A stretch of 64,000 nucleotides of DNA from Halichondria panicea (lineage: Eukaryota > Porifera > Demospongiae > Suberitida > Halichondriidae): positions 7,333,122 to 7,397,121 of the forward strand of contig NC_087377.1 in the NCBI RefSeq assembly GCF_963675165.1. The letters are read 5' to 3'. A model generated the notes under the pieces. It was not told where the DNA came from. It searched no databases and was given only the letters and a program-made list of their open reading frames with translations. Positions 45,681-57,698 of the stretch are shown here, piece after piece. A program made the translations under genes and the position numbers. Positions within the stretch are counted from its first letter, which is position 1; the number at the start of each line of letters is the position of its first letter.

Positions 45681-46475
45681 TATAGGCTACTACCTAATGC
45701 ACTAGTTGTGGGAAGAAAACCTAAAAATGTACTTATCGAATTCACTAAAATTCCTCAAAACACATGTCTTTTAACAATTTATCGTGCTGGGCAATATACT
45801 AATAATTCTTTGATTCAATCCTCCTTTTCTCCAGGCATAATAACTTTGTTGCCTTTTGACCTCTGAGATGAAAGGTATATGGCATATTGCACTGTGGCCA
45901 GTTCTGTATAATTATGGCATACAGAAAGTTGACCTTTTGGTGAAGGTTCCCACCTCCCACCCAAACTGTCAAATCATTTTATATAGTGAGTCTTTATAGT
46001 GACACACTATATATGGTTCCTGTGGGAAAATTACTAGACAGCATATGCATTCCACATTATGTTACTGGGGGTGGCCATGCTGATCTGTTAAATTTGGAAT
46101 CTGTGCTTAAAGTATGCACAATTAAGGTAGGTTAACAACATGGTTTCGATGCAGTTATTGTAATTCCAACCACCAAAAACATTTTTAAATAGTAAATATT
46201 ACATGTATTGGAGTGGCAGAGGCTGAAATAAAAGTAAGGTATAATACAGGCTATAAATTATAATTATGTACACAATAGTTGCGTTCAGGCAGAGAGGTTG
46301 GAGTCCGTAATGGTAAGATCCACCGATGCATGCAGCTATGAAGGGTGACTTCGAAAATCTGTCGCCTCTCAGACACATAAGATAGAGGATCTGAGTGGTG
46401 AGAAAGATATTCTACATCTTAGCCAGCCAATGGTGGTACTGTAAGGTTGCTTCCATTTGTCCGAGAGCATGCTGG

Positions 46476-47455
46476 CTAGGCAAGCTGCAGCTGTGGTAGT
46501 GAAACAAGGGGGGTAAATGATAAGTGCTTGACTTCTCTTATACGCTGTTTGTATAGTGCCTCTTTTTTTAAATTCTCCTGATGGCGATAAGATGCAGATA
46601 GTGAGGAGCGTCTATTCGAGGGACCAAACGAGTTAAAAACCCTAACGTCAAAACTTCCCCAAAAGCCATTGGCCAACTACATCTATAGACGGGCACCATT
46701 CAGTCGGTTTGCGGTGGTTCTGTTGAATGTTTCACTTGTTATAGGTTGTAGTGCCAACTCCATGGGAGGTTTCTGCGATGCTGTGATATCTCTCAGCTCA
46801 TTGTGCCTTATTGAGGGGAATCCTCCTCTGGGGCAGGAGATGGCATGTTGCACTGAAAACGAGTGGCCACAGACACAGTTTGAGGGGATCTACGATGGGG
46901 ACCAGCCATACTGAAGAGCAATGGCATCACGGAAGGCTGTTTTATGGAGTGCAAAGTCGTGCTCTTCTAGCGTTATAACACAGTGAGCCAGTTAGCTAGC
47001 TGGAAGCGCCTTTTTCTCGGGACTCTCGTACATCATTAGCCACTTTTAGTCCTGTACGTCTTCTTCTTTCTTTCATTTTGTTCTTTGTGTTGATTTGGTG
47101 TAGGAGGACTTCGTATGGGTAGTTTTTGTTTTGCGATGCTAGTCAACAAGGGGTTTTGTCACCTATTGTGATGCTTTATATTGATCTTCTGCCAACGACG
47201 CAGGATTTCCGATGTTTAAACCTCCAAGGAGAGCAGGGAGGGCAAGATCGTTGGGTGCCTCTCTGCCTATTAGTTTTGGCAGCAAGGTGGTTCAAATAGA
47301 ATTCTCCAGTGGAAGCAGTAGTTGGTCAATGCCTGCATTTGGGGTAGTTCTTGAAAGGTAAGACCATTTACTTGCAAGGCTAGTGATAGCACTGTAGGCT
47401 GCATGTGGTTAATGGCTGTCTGCCATTTCTGACAGTTTTCAATTTCCGCTATCCA
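46476..47455 (-). pseudogene. Decayed retroelement: region C-terminal to a reverse transcriptase
   Basis: On the minus strand, pieces in shifting frames read LPALLGGLNIGNPASLAEDQ, then HDFALHKTAFRDAIALQYGW, then SVQHAISCPRGGFPSIRHNE, then a region with two stops, then GSFDVRVFNSFGPSNRRSSL and ALYKQRIREVKHLSFTPLVS. I recognise this order (LGGL, CP-GG plus RHNE-RD, FDVRVFNP) as the segment following the RT in a retroelement type common in invertebrate genomes; that is recollection, not a search. Stops and frameshifts show that it is dead. The plus-strand open frame at 46669-46914 is a shadow of it. Confidence 0.6.
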
Positions 47456-47459
47456 GTGA

Positions 47460-47940
47460 TGTGAAACAGCTTTTCAACCGGGTCATACAGGGGGGGAAGG
47501 GGGATATCCCCCCCCCCCTTTGAAGTACTAGTTGTATGACTGAGTGTCCATAGCTGGGTATTGAGTTGACCTTTTTTTAGCAAAATTGTCTGGTTACTTT
47601 TCTCATTTCCCCCTCTACTTCAAAATCCTGTATGACACCCTGTTGAGATATTATTGTTTTTAAATTAGTTGTAGTTTGAGTGTTTAACAAGTTTCGTGCC
47701 TGCATTCAGGAATCACTGCCAACATCTGAGCCTTGATTCTTACAATAAATCTAACTGGTTGATTGTTGGGCTTATGCTGATGTGAAATAGCTTTTCAACC
47801 AACCATGCACCACTTAGATTTTGAGATATTATTGTTTTAGTGTAGTTCTGTTTTAGAGTGTTTAATAAGTTCCGTGCCTGCATTCAGGATATAGGATCAC
47901 TGCCAACATCTGAGCCTTGATACTTACAATAAATCTATAC
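47460..47940 (+). repeat. Local tandem duplication, one copy interrupted by a hAT-like MITE
   Basis: A unit starting gatgtgaaa-agcttttcaacc and containing gtgcctgcattcagg and actgccaacatctgagcctt occurs twice (from about 47,458 and from about 47,780). The first copy contains an insertion at 47478-47642 with G/C foldback and hAT-like ends (gtcatacagggg ... ctgtatgacaccctg). The second copy lacks it. Confidence 0.7.
47478..47642. mobile_element. Non-autonomous hAT-like element
   Basis: The right terminus ctgtatgacaccctg is identical to the hAT end at 2591-2605, and the left end carries the inverse with the same gggggatatccccc core. It is too short to code. It could be mobilised by the transposase family whose fragment lies at 2238-2483. 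Confidence 0.7.
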
Positions 47941-47942
47941 TT

Positions 47943-48762
47943 GTAAAATTCTAGCTACTAGCCAGCAACAAATTGCAGCCACGTGAGCTGAACCGAGTGT
48001 TGTATATACCTCCTCTGCGGGCCAATAAACAGCTTGTGGCACTCATAGCCATGTAATAACTATTACATATAGTGTAAGCTTGCTTGTGCATTCAGTGTTT
48101 AGATACTGATTATATTTTGTGTGCATGCATGCACAGAGTGCTTTAACTTATTCCATGCAGGCACCCAGGCTCCACTATATATAATAATGGCTATATATAT
48201 AGTATATGCTGTAAAAGGTGTACGTGTCAATGCACTATTACTGCTTATATGCTGTATTTATACTCTCGTATGCATCCATGGCAGGTTTGTATATAACATT
48301 TTTTTATCTGTACAATGTAAGTGACGTTTGTGAACTGTATGAAAGTAAATTTTGGCACCTGACACTACAAACTAGGCTAGAAGTAGTCTGCAAGAATTTA
48401 ATTAGCTAAAGGTCAATATGGCAAGTGGTTTCAACATTATCTTATTCACAGCCACCTTAACATATTCGAGGCTAAGCTGCCGCCACTTTTTAGGTTAAGC
48501 CACCACTACCAACTAAACACCGCCACCTCTACATTTTGGCACTATATTCACCTCTCAGACACAGTTGTATGATTGTGTACAATGTATCGATTTGAAAAAT
48601 GAAAGTTATGGTGTCGTATATTATTTTGATCTTTACCAGTCCCTATACACCGTGCATAATCATTGTTCATAATAGGTGACTGCATTGTAGCTGTACTAGA
48701 GTCTATACAGTCATACTATAACTAGACTGTATTTTCCTAGATCTATATACTAGTATACTTTG
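47943..48762. other. Spacer before RU8
   Basis: AT-rich; short open frames at 48,121-48,409 show no family signal. The last part (about 48,600-48,760) resembles the sequence upstream of the RU5 signal exon. Confidence 0.4.
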
Positions 48763-48830
48763 ATGTGATTACACTAGTTTGACATTCCTTCTGCTTGCAA
48801 TTGCAGGGACATTCACTGTAGCTGTAAAAG

Positions 48831-49935
48831 GTAAGTTAGCTATGCATGGTCTCTAGGCATTATTTTGCTATTCTGCAATTAGGTCCCAACATCACCTTGT
48901 GTTTGTAATGTTACCATAATTATTCAGAGATTGTGGCTGTAATGATAGTACCGTAAAAACTCGATTTAAAGCGACACTTTTAAATAATTACGTTTTGGCA
49001 AAAGTAAAGTTTTAATGTACACAAAAAATTATATGGTGCTATATGGGCGAAATGTCCAAGTGTCGCTTATTTAGAGGGTCGCCTTAAATCGAGGATTTAC
49101 GGTACCGTATAGCGGGAAATATTCATGGGGTGCAAAAATTTCCTGTATAAGTTTACGCGAAAATAAACTGGGAGACTTGATCTCCCACGCACCGGTATTT
49201 CACATGCAAAGCTCTTGGTGGGTGCATGCATGGGTTTCCTGGATTGAAATGCAAATATTAGAACCCATGAACATTAATTTCTGCTGAGGTCTCTAGGGCC
49301 AAAATAATAGCGAAAGTTTACACCAGCAAAATTTTCCCGCTATACGACAATGGCTCACAATTTGTGGCCAGTGTATATAGATACGTTACAATACCGTCTT
49401 TCTTCTAATTACAGTACCACCCTAATTAAGAAGCGCGCCAGCCACCAATTGAGCGGCAATGGAATTATATTTTGTGGGGCTTATATAATATGTAATTATT
49501 AGAAAGAAATAAAACGGCCTAAAATCAATAATCCCTAAATTATAATTCATACATTTAACTCATTATAACCTTGTTGCACGGCTACTATCACTCTACATTC
49601 TAACGTCCAATTACACTAGCACCACTCCAATAAGTATAAGTGCCAAACTAGCTATTTGTGTGCGCGCCATGCACTGTAAACCACAATTGTGTCGCTGCAA
49701 TTAGAAGAAAAACGATAGATCTAGTTAGACCGTATAATATCAAAATAGATCTATTGTGCCTAAATGGACAACTGAAAGTAACACAGAAATTTGTTTATAA
49801 TTATCATTTTTACACTTAATAAGAAGACTATATTTACCCCTATCTAAGGTAGTAATCATGATGTACAGTATATATAGGCACTTTCTGTCTGCCTAGTACC
49901 TTATAGTCTATAGTGTATATATACTGATCACACAG
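48831..49935. other. First intron of RU8
   Basis: Contains a foldback MITE (M7, about 48948-49104; ends gtaccgtaaaaactcgattt and its near inverse ending acggtac) directly abutting an M1 MITE (49103-49348). The rest resembles the RU5 first intron. No exon is seen. Confidence 0.6.
48948..49104. mobile_element. M7 foldback MITE abutting an M1 MITE
   Basis: Left end gtaccgtaaaaactcgattt, right end aaatcgaggatttacggtac. The right end runs into the M1 start (taccgtatagcgggaaat), so the two elements share or nearly share a GGTACC-like boundary. Confidence 0.65.
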
Positions 49936-52323
49936 CCCAACAGTTTACAATTGAGCCTGAGTCAGTGGTATACAAGCCGAGGGATTATTGGCAGAGTTTA
50001 AGTGCCTGTCTCCTGGAGCACTAGCTCACCCTTGGTTCGTGGATGGCATTGAGTCTACAAGCCCTAACACTTCATCTGAAATCAGAGTAGCTGGAGGTAT
50101 TTCAGGTCGTCCCTCAGTGCTGACCATCCCAGCCAGTTTACAGTTCAACAACAGTGTCATTCCGTGTCTCGCAGCTTCAGTGAGTAGTGTAGTGTTCTCA
50201 AGGAATGCAACATTGATAGTTGGTGAGTTGTAGATAATTATTTGTAGAGAGTACACCTATAGACACGGTTGCCTTAATTTAATGAGGCCTTTTTTCAGAG
50301 CGTGTATCTATTGAAGTGGTGAATAGTGAAACCCACCTTGCTGTCTCTGTGACGAATAACTTCACTCTGAATAATGTTACCTATCGTGTGGACATCTCGC
50401 TTACTGCTCTGGGCACCAATGAGATGGTTGCACTTCCTCCTCTAAATGGGGTAACAAATCAAGCACAGTTTAATTTCGGATACCCTAACCACACTGTCTG
50501 TGATATATTCACCTTCATTGTGACTAATTAGTGAGTCAGGAATAGAAGGAAGAGATCCAGTGAACCTGCAGTCCCTGCATGGGTTTTTCCTACGAGTATA
50601 ACAGGTACTGCAGTACATTTTGTATATTGATATTTTGCACTCAGCTCTGTGTTCTTCCACGTACAGGTGATAGCATTGCCCCACTCATCAGCCGGAATGA
50701 AGATGTGTTGATGAAAATTGTGACTTTCATTGATGCGGTAACTGGAACTTCACCATTATAGTATTAATGCTCCATTTTGCAGGTGCCTAACTGCCGCAAC
50801 TTCACTCATTACCGAATAGACTCAGCTGCTTTGCCAAGTCCCATCACTGAGATCATACAATACCCGCTGACTGTGCTGAGTTTCCCTCTTCCCTCTGACA
50901 TAATAACCAATGTCACTGTCACACTTACTGCACTGGGGGGTGGAACTGATATTCCAAAACATAGCAATACGTACGCCATAATAATTATTGGAACAATAAT
51001 TATAATGGCTAATTGTGCATGTTTTATCCTTGTAGGAACAACTGATGTTCAAAATTTGACAGTGAACATTTGCCCTGAAGGAAACTGTATTAGTGTGAGC
51101 ATTGTGTATGTTGAAGGTATACCCTCTCTCCCGGAGCTCTTGTCTGTGTGATACGTATCACTGATGGAGAGTTGGATTTTGGTAGCATAAAAGTAATTAC
51201 CATACCTCATAGCAGGAGTGACAATTTCACAATATTAGCTGTTCCCAGTGGAAACTACAGAGTGATTACGAACGCAATTTTCTGCCGAGAATGCCCATCT
51301 CAATAGCAGCTAACAGCAGGGACATATCTGTTACGGTGTCCTCAGGAGATGGAGGTATTTCTGTACATGTATATATTTATTTATATACATGTATTTCTGA
51401 TTATGTGTTTATATAGTGTCACTTGTCCTATTTATTTTGTATATAGGACAACCTCCCAGTTGTGAAGGCGTTTCTGTCACAAAGTTGCCAAATGGAGATG
51501 CGCAAGTGACTTAATTGTGCTGACTCTGATGTCGTTTGTCTTGTTTTGTTTCAGTCTACCATCAACAATCTCGACAGAATTTTAGTTGCTCTCATTGACT
51601 CATTTGCAAGTTCAACGACCTTCTTTGTCAGTGACACCTTTGCTAATGGCCATGTGATAGTCTACTCTTGGAATAGCTCACAATCCATCTTCGACGGGAA
51701 GGTATCAATCATTAGGCAACTCAATCCACCAACAAGTATAAGCGTATTTGGTAGCTCATTTTCATACTGTTTACTGTGTTGTGTATACACAGGTGCACCT
51801 TCTACTTTGTCTCCTACCGATCCCACACCTGTTACTGGGTCCCAATTTCCATTGCCCGGAGTAATAGCTGGTAAAGCGAATAGTATTAAATGTGTAGCTA
51901 AAATACACCTATATAATTTATAATAGGGATAACTGTGGTGGTGATTCTGCTATTGCTTGTAGTCATTGTTGTTGGAGCAGGCATTGTAATTTGTATTATA
52001 AAAAAAAAGAAAAAAGATGCAGAATGAAGGTAAATAATGTCAATGCACGTTGCTAGATACAAATACATTGACCTTGATAAGCAGTAACTATTTAAGCTCC
52101 CGAGTCAGATGGACAAGTGGATTGGTGCTCAACGTTTCCAGGAATTGAGCAGCCCAATGAAGCTTATGCTCCAGTACTCAAAAAGAACATTGCTTATGAG
52201 CAAATAAAGAAACCACGGAGACAGAGGATTGATAACTCACAAGCCCCGGCAACAATAGAGGGAGAGTATGAGAGCATTGAGCCAGTTCATGAGTACGAGG
52301 ATGTGCTCCCGAAAACTAATTGA

Positions 52324-55300
52324 TTTTATATCTCAACAGTTTTGACTTTACAAAACTAGATTTAGATGGGCATGGCCCGTCCTCCATTATTAAGTTGCTT
52401 TATTCATTATTTTGTGGTCACAATCTTTTGTAGACAATTGCAAACCATGCAGGTACCGTATAGCGGGGAATTTTTGCCGGGGAAAGTTTTTTTGCTATTT
52501 TGGCTCCAGAGCCATCAGTAGAAATCTCAGTAGAAATGTTCATAGGATCTAATATTCGCGGTTCATTGCCAGGAGACCACACCCACCAATAAGCTTTGCA
52601 TGTGAAATATCGGTGCGTGGGAGTTTATCCTAGTTTTAATTTTCTGCCCTCGAAAAACGAAAACCTTCCACCTCACGAAAATTTCTCGCATATGCATGGA
52701 TAACTAGATAATACACTAATGAATATAGTTCGAACAAATTCGTAGATCGAGGCTAGAAGACTGTATGAGCTTTGACTTCCTATATATACTTAATTCACCA
52801 TGAGATATAATTATGCATGTACTATTAATAATTATTATACACAATACTCCAGCACTTTTAAAGCCTCTCGCCATGTTTTTGCTTTCACTCTGGCATTTGC
52901 TGAGCAGCTGTCATTTGTTGTGAAGTAACTTTTAAGTGCTGCCTTATAGGGAAGTGGGAGATGTTCATGCTTATATTTGTACATGTACTTTTGTACATGT
53001 ACTCAAATGGGAATACATTCACTTTGTTGACACAAGGGTATGAGTACTAAAAGCTAACGTTGTTGTCATACTTGCAATGTTATTGCATACTAAAGTGCAG
53101 TACAGGAATGACCTTATGAGAAGAAGTGCGGCCTTGGATCAAGGCTATACATGTAGTTAATACACTTCAACTGCATCCCATTGAATGCACTTCACAACAA
53201 TAAAATCGCAAAACCTGCTGCACACGATCCTTGCCAGAACGCAAATAGTTAGATTGCAAAAGATCAATTTTTCTGCTGATTTGGCTCATTCGCAAAGGTT
53301 TTTTCACCAGCAAACATTTTAGTAATCGGTATAATTAATATTACCACTGCTTGTCTTTTCATTAGTTGACATAATTATGGCTATTTCTTTGTATCAATTC
53401 CTTTTTTAGTAACGGCAATAAAGCTGTTGTGTACGATGTTTGTTTTTAGTTTGACTAATTTATAGTCGTCCAAACTAAAGATGAATGTTTATACACATTC
53501 TCTATTGAGTGCACTTTTTCTATACATGGTTGTGGTTGTCATAGTAGTTTCGTAAACTGGTCAGCTAGAATGCATTCTTGTATTTGATGATACTGTCAAT
53601 GACAACGTGCAATTACTGGACCGGATGTGATACGGGATTAATTGCTGTACACTCTCCAGTTGCTAATAGTACATCATACGATTATAGTAATAATGGATCA
53701 GCATACAGACAATTTTTACAATAATAATTACATTTTATGACATGGGAGGAGAGTGGGATAACGATAAACGTTCAGTTAACGAGCCGAGTCGTCTTGTGAT
53801 AATAAGATTATTACGCCAGTACAACCAATTTTGGATCTAGAGTGAGAGAGTCTAATGAGATAATTATTGGTACCATGCTACTCGTGAATGAGGTTGTGAG
53901 AAACCCAGTTTAATTTGGCAATTTTACTGACGATCGATTTTTTAAAAGTGGCACGTTAGAAAGGTTTTTTGCGGATTTAATTTTCGCGAATAGGAGCCGT
54001 TTTGCAGCAAGCATATGCGATATTAAATTCGTTGGTGTAAGTACATGCATGCTCAGCGAAATCACAAACGTTTATACCCTCGAATAACCTGCTATATATA
54101 TATACAGTATATACATGACACGAAGATTTTGTGAGTATTACGATGAAAGATTTAATTCGGCGCGCCTCAGGTGTGGCTACTCTGCCACTTTAATATTGGT
54201 GGCTACTTTTAACATTAGTAAAATTTGCCAAATTAAACTAGGTTTCTCACAATCTCATTCACGAGTAGCATGGTACCAATAATTATCTCAGGAGACTCTC
54301 ACTCTAGATCCAAAATTGGTTGTACTGACATATTGATCTTACTATCACAAGACTGCTCTGACAAAGTACTACGCATGATATTTGGTTTCAGTATACGTGA
54401 ATTAAAGAACATGCATATACGAGCCTGGAGGGACCTTGCAGACCAATTATATAATTATAATAGGCTAACTGCAGTGTCAGCAATAATTATCAGCACTGTG
54501 CTCCACAATAATTATACACGACTGTATAGCTCAACTCTTCATCTATTTTAGCCAGACACCTCAGTGTGTTTTCATAACTATGACAATTCTCCTACTATCA
54601 CTGCAACAAACAGATCTTCCCTAGAATAATTGTATTGCTACACACCTTATGCAGATATCACTATCCAAACTGTACACTGCACCTGCCGTGATAAGAGTCC
54701 GGCCTGCAGACACTTTGCCCATGTATAGTGAATGGTAGTAGCTTACCACACGGACAAACACATTGAACAAACACAGAGTCACAAAATGTAGCATTACATT
54801 GTGAGCTTAAAAAGATGGCATATGCAGCAAAACAATGCATGTGCATACAATTAAAGACGACTGCCTTGGAATCACAAACACGCCTTTTTACAAGAGCCAG
54901 AAAATTAATTACGTATAGCAAATAGGTTGTTCAGTCTGAGTTTCATGCCCGGATGGTGGGGCTGTAATGATTTAATCGACAAAATTATATATCACCTCAA
55001 GTCAGTTCCATCCGTGAGAAATGAGGAGAGACAGGTCTAGTCTGGGATAGGGTACCCCGCCGCGCCGGTGTAATCTATAGATCGGCATGCACACAATCTT
55101 GAATTGTATCCAAAGATAATACTAAACAGTGCACCTGGGATATGATGGAGGGTAATACTAAAGGGTGAAGAGGTGGCCTTGTTCCTTTAATTTCCTCTGA
55201 AGCTTCTTTGCAAGACTACGATTGGTAAAGATCACACTAGATCTAGAGCCTATTAGAGTAGACTAGACATCTAGATCTAGTGTGATCTTTACCAATCCTA

Positions 55301-55563
55301 TAACTTATTGAGGCTGCATGGCTTTAATATAAAAGTAGACTAGATAATATATCTACTGTCGTTCAGTAAAGGTGAGTGATCTGAAGGGGGGTATGGGTGT
55401 AGATTGTGTTGTAGCTGTTGCCATGCATAGATATGGCTAGATCTAGTCTAGACTGATCTATCAGGTATTAAAACTAGACCTATGTACATTGTAGATCTGT
55501 TAGAAATCATATCTATCATAAATCATATCTATGATTAAATCTTCCACATAGCTTCATGCTCTG
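52324..55563. other. RU8-RU9 spacer, paralogous to the RU2-RU3 spacer
   Basis: Aligns by eye with 11516-15633: same M1 MITE after the tail (52454-52692), same M6 remnant (53192-53333), same foldback (about 55,225-55,299). It lacks the M1 MITE present at 11915-12114 and carries small AATTAT-type insertions absent from the partner. No gene. Confidence 0.7.
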
Positions 55564-55630
55564 ATGGACAAGAGTTTGACATCTTTCACTTTTCTTTTCA
55601 TGGCAGGGTCATTCATCATAGCTGTAAAAG

Positions 55631-56572
55631 GTAAGGCTATTATGTTACATCGGCAGTACATTTTAATTTTAATAATACTGCTGCATACAAAATTTAAATG
55701 TTGCCACAATGGATAGATTGTATACCGAGTTTCGAGTGCCTAATTAGTCAATTGGGAACGACATTGTATAAACCTGGATACTATTGGGAATTGCACGTGC
55801 AGCATGCTAATATGTATGCTCCTTAATTGCGAGTCAGATCACTCTTTCGTTTGCAACCGCTATAATTATACATAATTATATATGCAGCCGGAGATTGTGA
55901 CTCATAATTATAGTCCAGCATGCTCCTCTGCATGAGTACCACCACTATTGGCACACTTTTGATCCATTTACAGTTAGTTGCTGCTAGGGTACCTCGGCTT
56001 ACCAGTGTGTGTGTGTGAGCCTATATAATAGTTGTAGGCCCGAAGGCCCAAAGCTGTAGTATCCCGAGCGTAGTGAGGGTGCTATACGTATACTAAGGGC
56101 CTGAACTGATTTAGAATAGTGAAGCTAGACTACGTTAACACAAAGAAGACTCTGAAACCAAGAGTTTCTACAAGCCTCAAGCAACGTTAAAGCTTCGCTC
56201 TGGCTAGTCTACATAAAAAAACTTGAAGGCAGTTAATTTCCGTCTCTTGAGAATCATGCATAGCAAAAACTGTAGGCATAATCAGTATAATAGACCTATA
56301 CTTAGAAGACCTCTGACAGCTATTGAGAGGTCTATAAGTAAAATAATGGACCTCTCAGTGACCAATCAGTATTACTACAAGCATTTTCTAAACTGAATTA
56401 TTATCTCTCCAGAATCTCAACCCCGAAAAATGTGACCATGTAAATCTGTACATAATAAAATTGTGTGCTGCCAAATTACTGTAATATTGATATCTAGTAA
56501 AAAAGATAGGCTCGTACTATTGATTAACTACAGTAACCCATAACGACGTCTGGTGCTAATATTTTCTCACAG
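55631..56572. other. First intron of RU9
   Basis: Matches the RU3 first intron except for an inserted R4 repeat (56036-56385) and absence of the M1 MITE. No exon is seen. Confidence 0.6.
56036..56385 (+). repeat. R4 interspersed repeat
   Basis: Starts with a hairpin-like gcccgaaggcccaaagctg and gctatacgtatac, then a body with gagtttctacaagcctc that parallels the R1 and R2 bodies (ttctataggcttctag). Inserted in the RU9 first intron relative to RU3. Confidence 0.5.
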
Positions 56573-57203
56573 CTCAGTTCACAGCACAGCCAGTGTCAGT
56601 GGAGAGAGCCGAGGGACTGGAGGCAGTGTTCAGTTGTCAGTATCAAGAGGAGGGATTGACTGTTACTTACGAGTGGTTTCTAAACAATTCAATAGTCGGA
56701 GACAGTACAGAAACTGTTAGAACACTTCGACGTACTGGTGAACCAACCACACTGATAATATTGGCCACTCCACAGCACAACAACTCTACTGTGTACTGTG
56801 AGGCTACAATCAGAAATGGCTCTAATCGTCCATTTGAGATTTCATCCACAGCATCTCTAGTTGTTCGTGGTGAGTTAATATCTTGGTTGCCTTGGCATAA
56901 TTAAATTTTGTCCTTCTTTTATTACATTAGAGACGATCCTCACTCCCTTTATTATTGCACCGAATACCATCACTGTGATATGGAATGCTCTACCTCTCAC
57001 TGAGTATTGTGTGGACATCAACACGACAGCTCTGGACTTCACTGAAACAGTTGTTATCGATTCTCTGTGTGGATTAACTAATGAGTACATCTTCATGTAC
57101 TCTGATAACAGTGTGTGTGCCAGATTCACTGTGACTCCTACTGATGGAGAGATGAGGGGAACAACCAGTGAATTATGTACTGGGTTATTTACGAGGGCAG
57201 AAG

Positions 57204-57659
57204 GTGTGTCTTTACCATAATAGTATTCACATTAGTTGTTAGCCTCCTTCACCGGCCTTCAAGCGAAAAGAAGGCCTGCTACTGACTGCTTGCGCATGCG
57301 CGAAATTATTGGATATATTTTCCCGTAAAATTCCCTATAATACTGAATAATACTGAATTTATCACGAAAATATCCTGACAAAGTATTGAAAGTCATACAC
57401 AGAGCTATTATAGCTAGCTAGCTAGAGACAGAGCTGTAGGTTTGTTGTACAGCTATTTTCTTTCTGATAGTGTCAGTAGCAGTAGTATAGTAGACTTTTC
57501 ACCAAGTTAGTATTTGATGGGCGTGGGCTGTCCATATAGGCTCTTGTCAGCTTTCACTCTGTTCAGACGATTGTCATCCACACTGTTGCTGGTTGTGAGT
57601 CTTTTGTTATGCCTCGAGGCGTAGCCGCACGAGGGATACGGTAAAGCTGACTGTGTGTG

Positions 57660-57698
<39 letters not shown>

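Larger units (their letters stand above)
42095..46475. other. Repeat-rich interval downstream of RU7
   Basis: Holds R3 (42317-42690), R2 with R5 (42771-43690, split by a MITE at about 43128-43433), an M1 MITE (44531-44770), an M4 element (44872-45680) and a small foldback near 45,115-45,176. The longest open frames are short and unrecognised. No gene is supported. Confidence 0.6.
48763..52323 (+). pseudogene. RU8: decayed mosaic receptor (subfamily II front, subfamily I back)
   Basis: Signal exon to 48830: the ATG at 48763 is followed at once by TGA because bases of the ATGGATGATTAC seen in RU5 are missing. A' 49936-50222 has two extra bases. B' from 50299 loses two bases and stops at 50529-50531. 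C' 50667-50737 is intact. D' from 50783 lacks the usual donor. E 51036-51354, F 51447-51735 and H 51927-52029 are all out of frame. G 51793-51870 is intact. Tail 52085-52323 has TAA near its start but is otherwise open with YAPV, YEQI, YESI and YEDV. Exons A' to the first third of E match RU5 and RU6; from there on the match is to RU2. Confidence 0.87.

Noticed and set aside
46669-46914. Plus-strand frame with an apparent signal-peptide-like start
   Set aside because: The opposite strand reads as a decayed retroelement (CPRGG, RHNE), which explains the open frame as a shadow.
48121-48409. Overlapping open frames with hydrophobic runs before RU8
   Set aside because: AT-rich, overlapping frames with no splice-consistent partner exons and no family resemblance.
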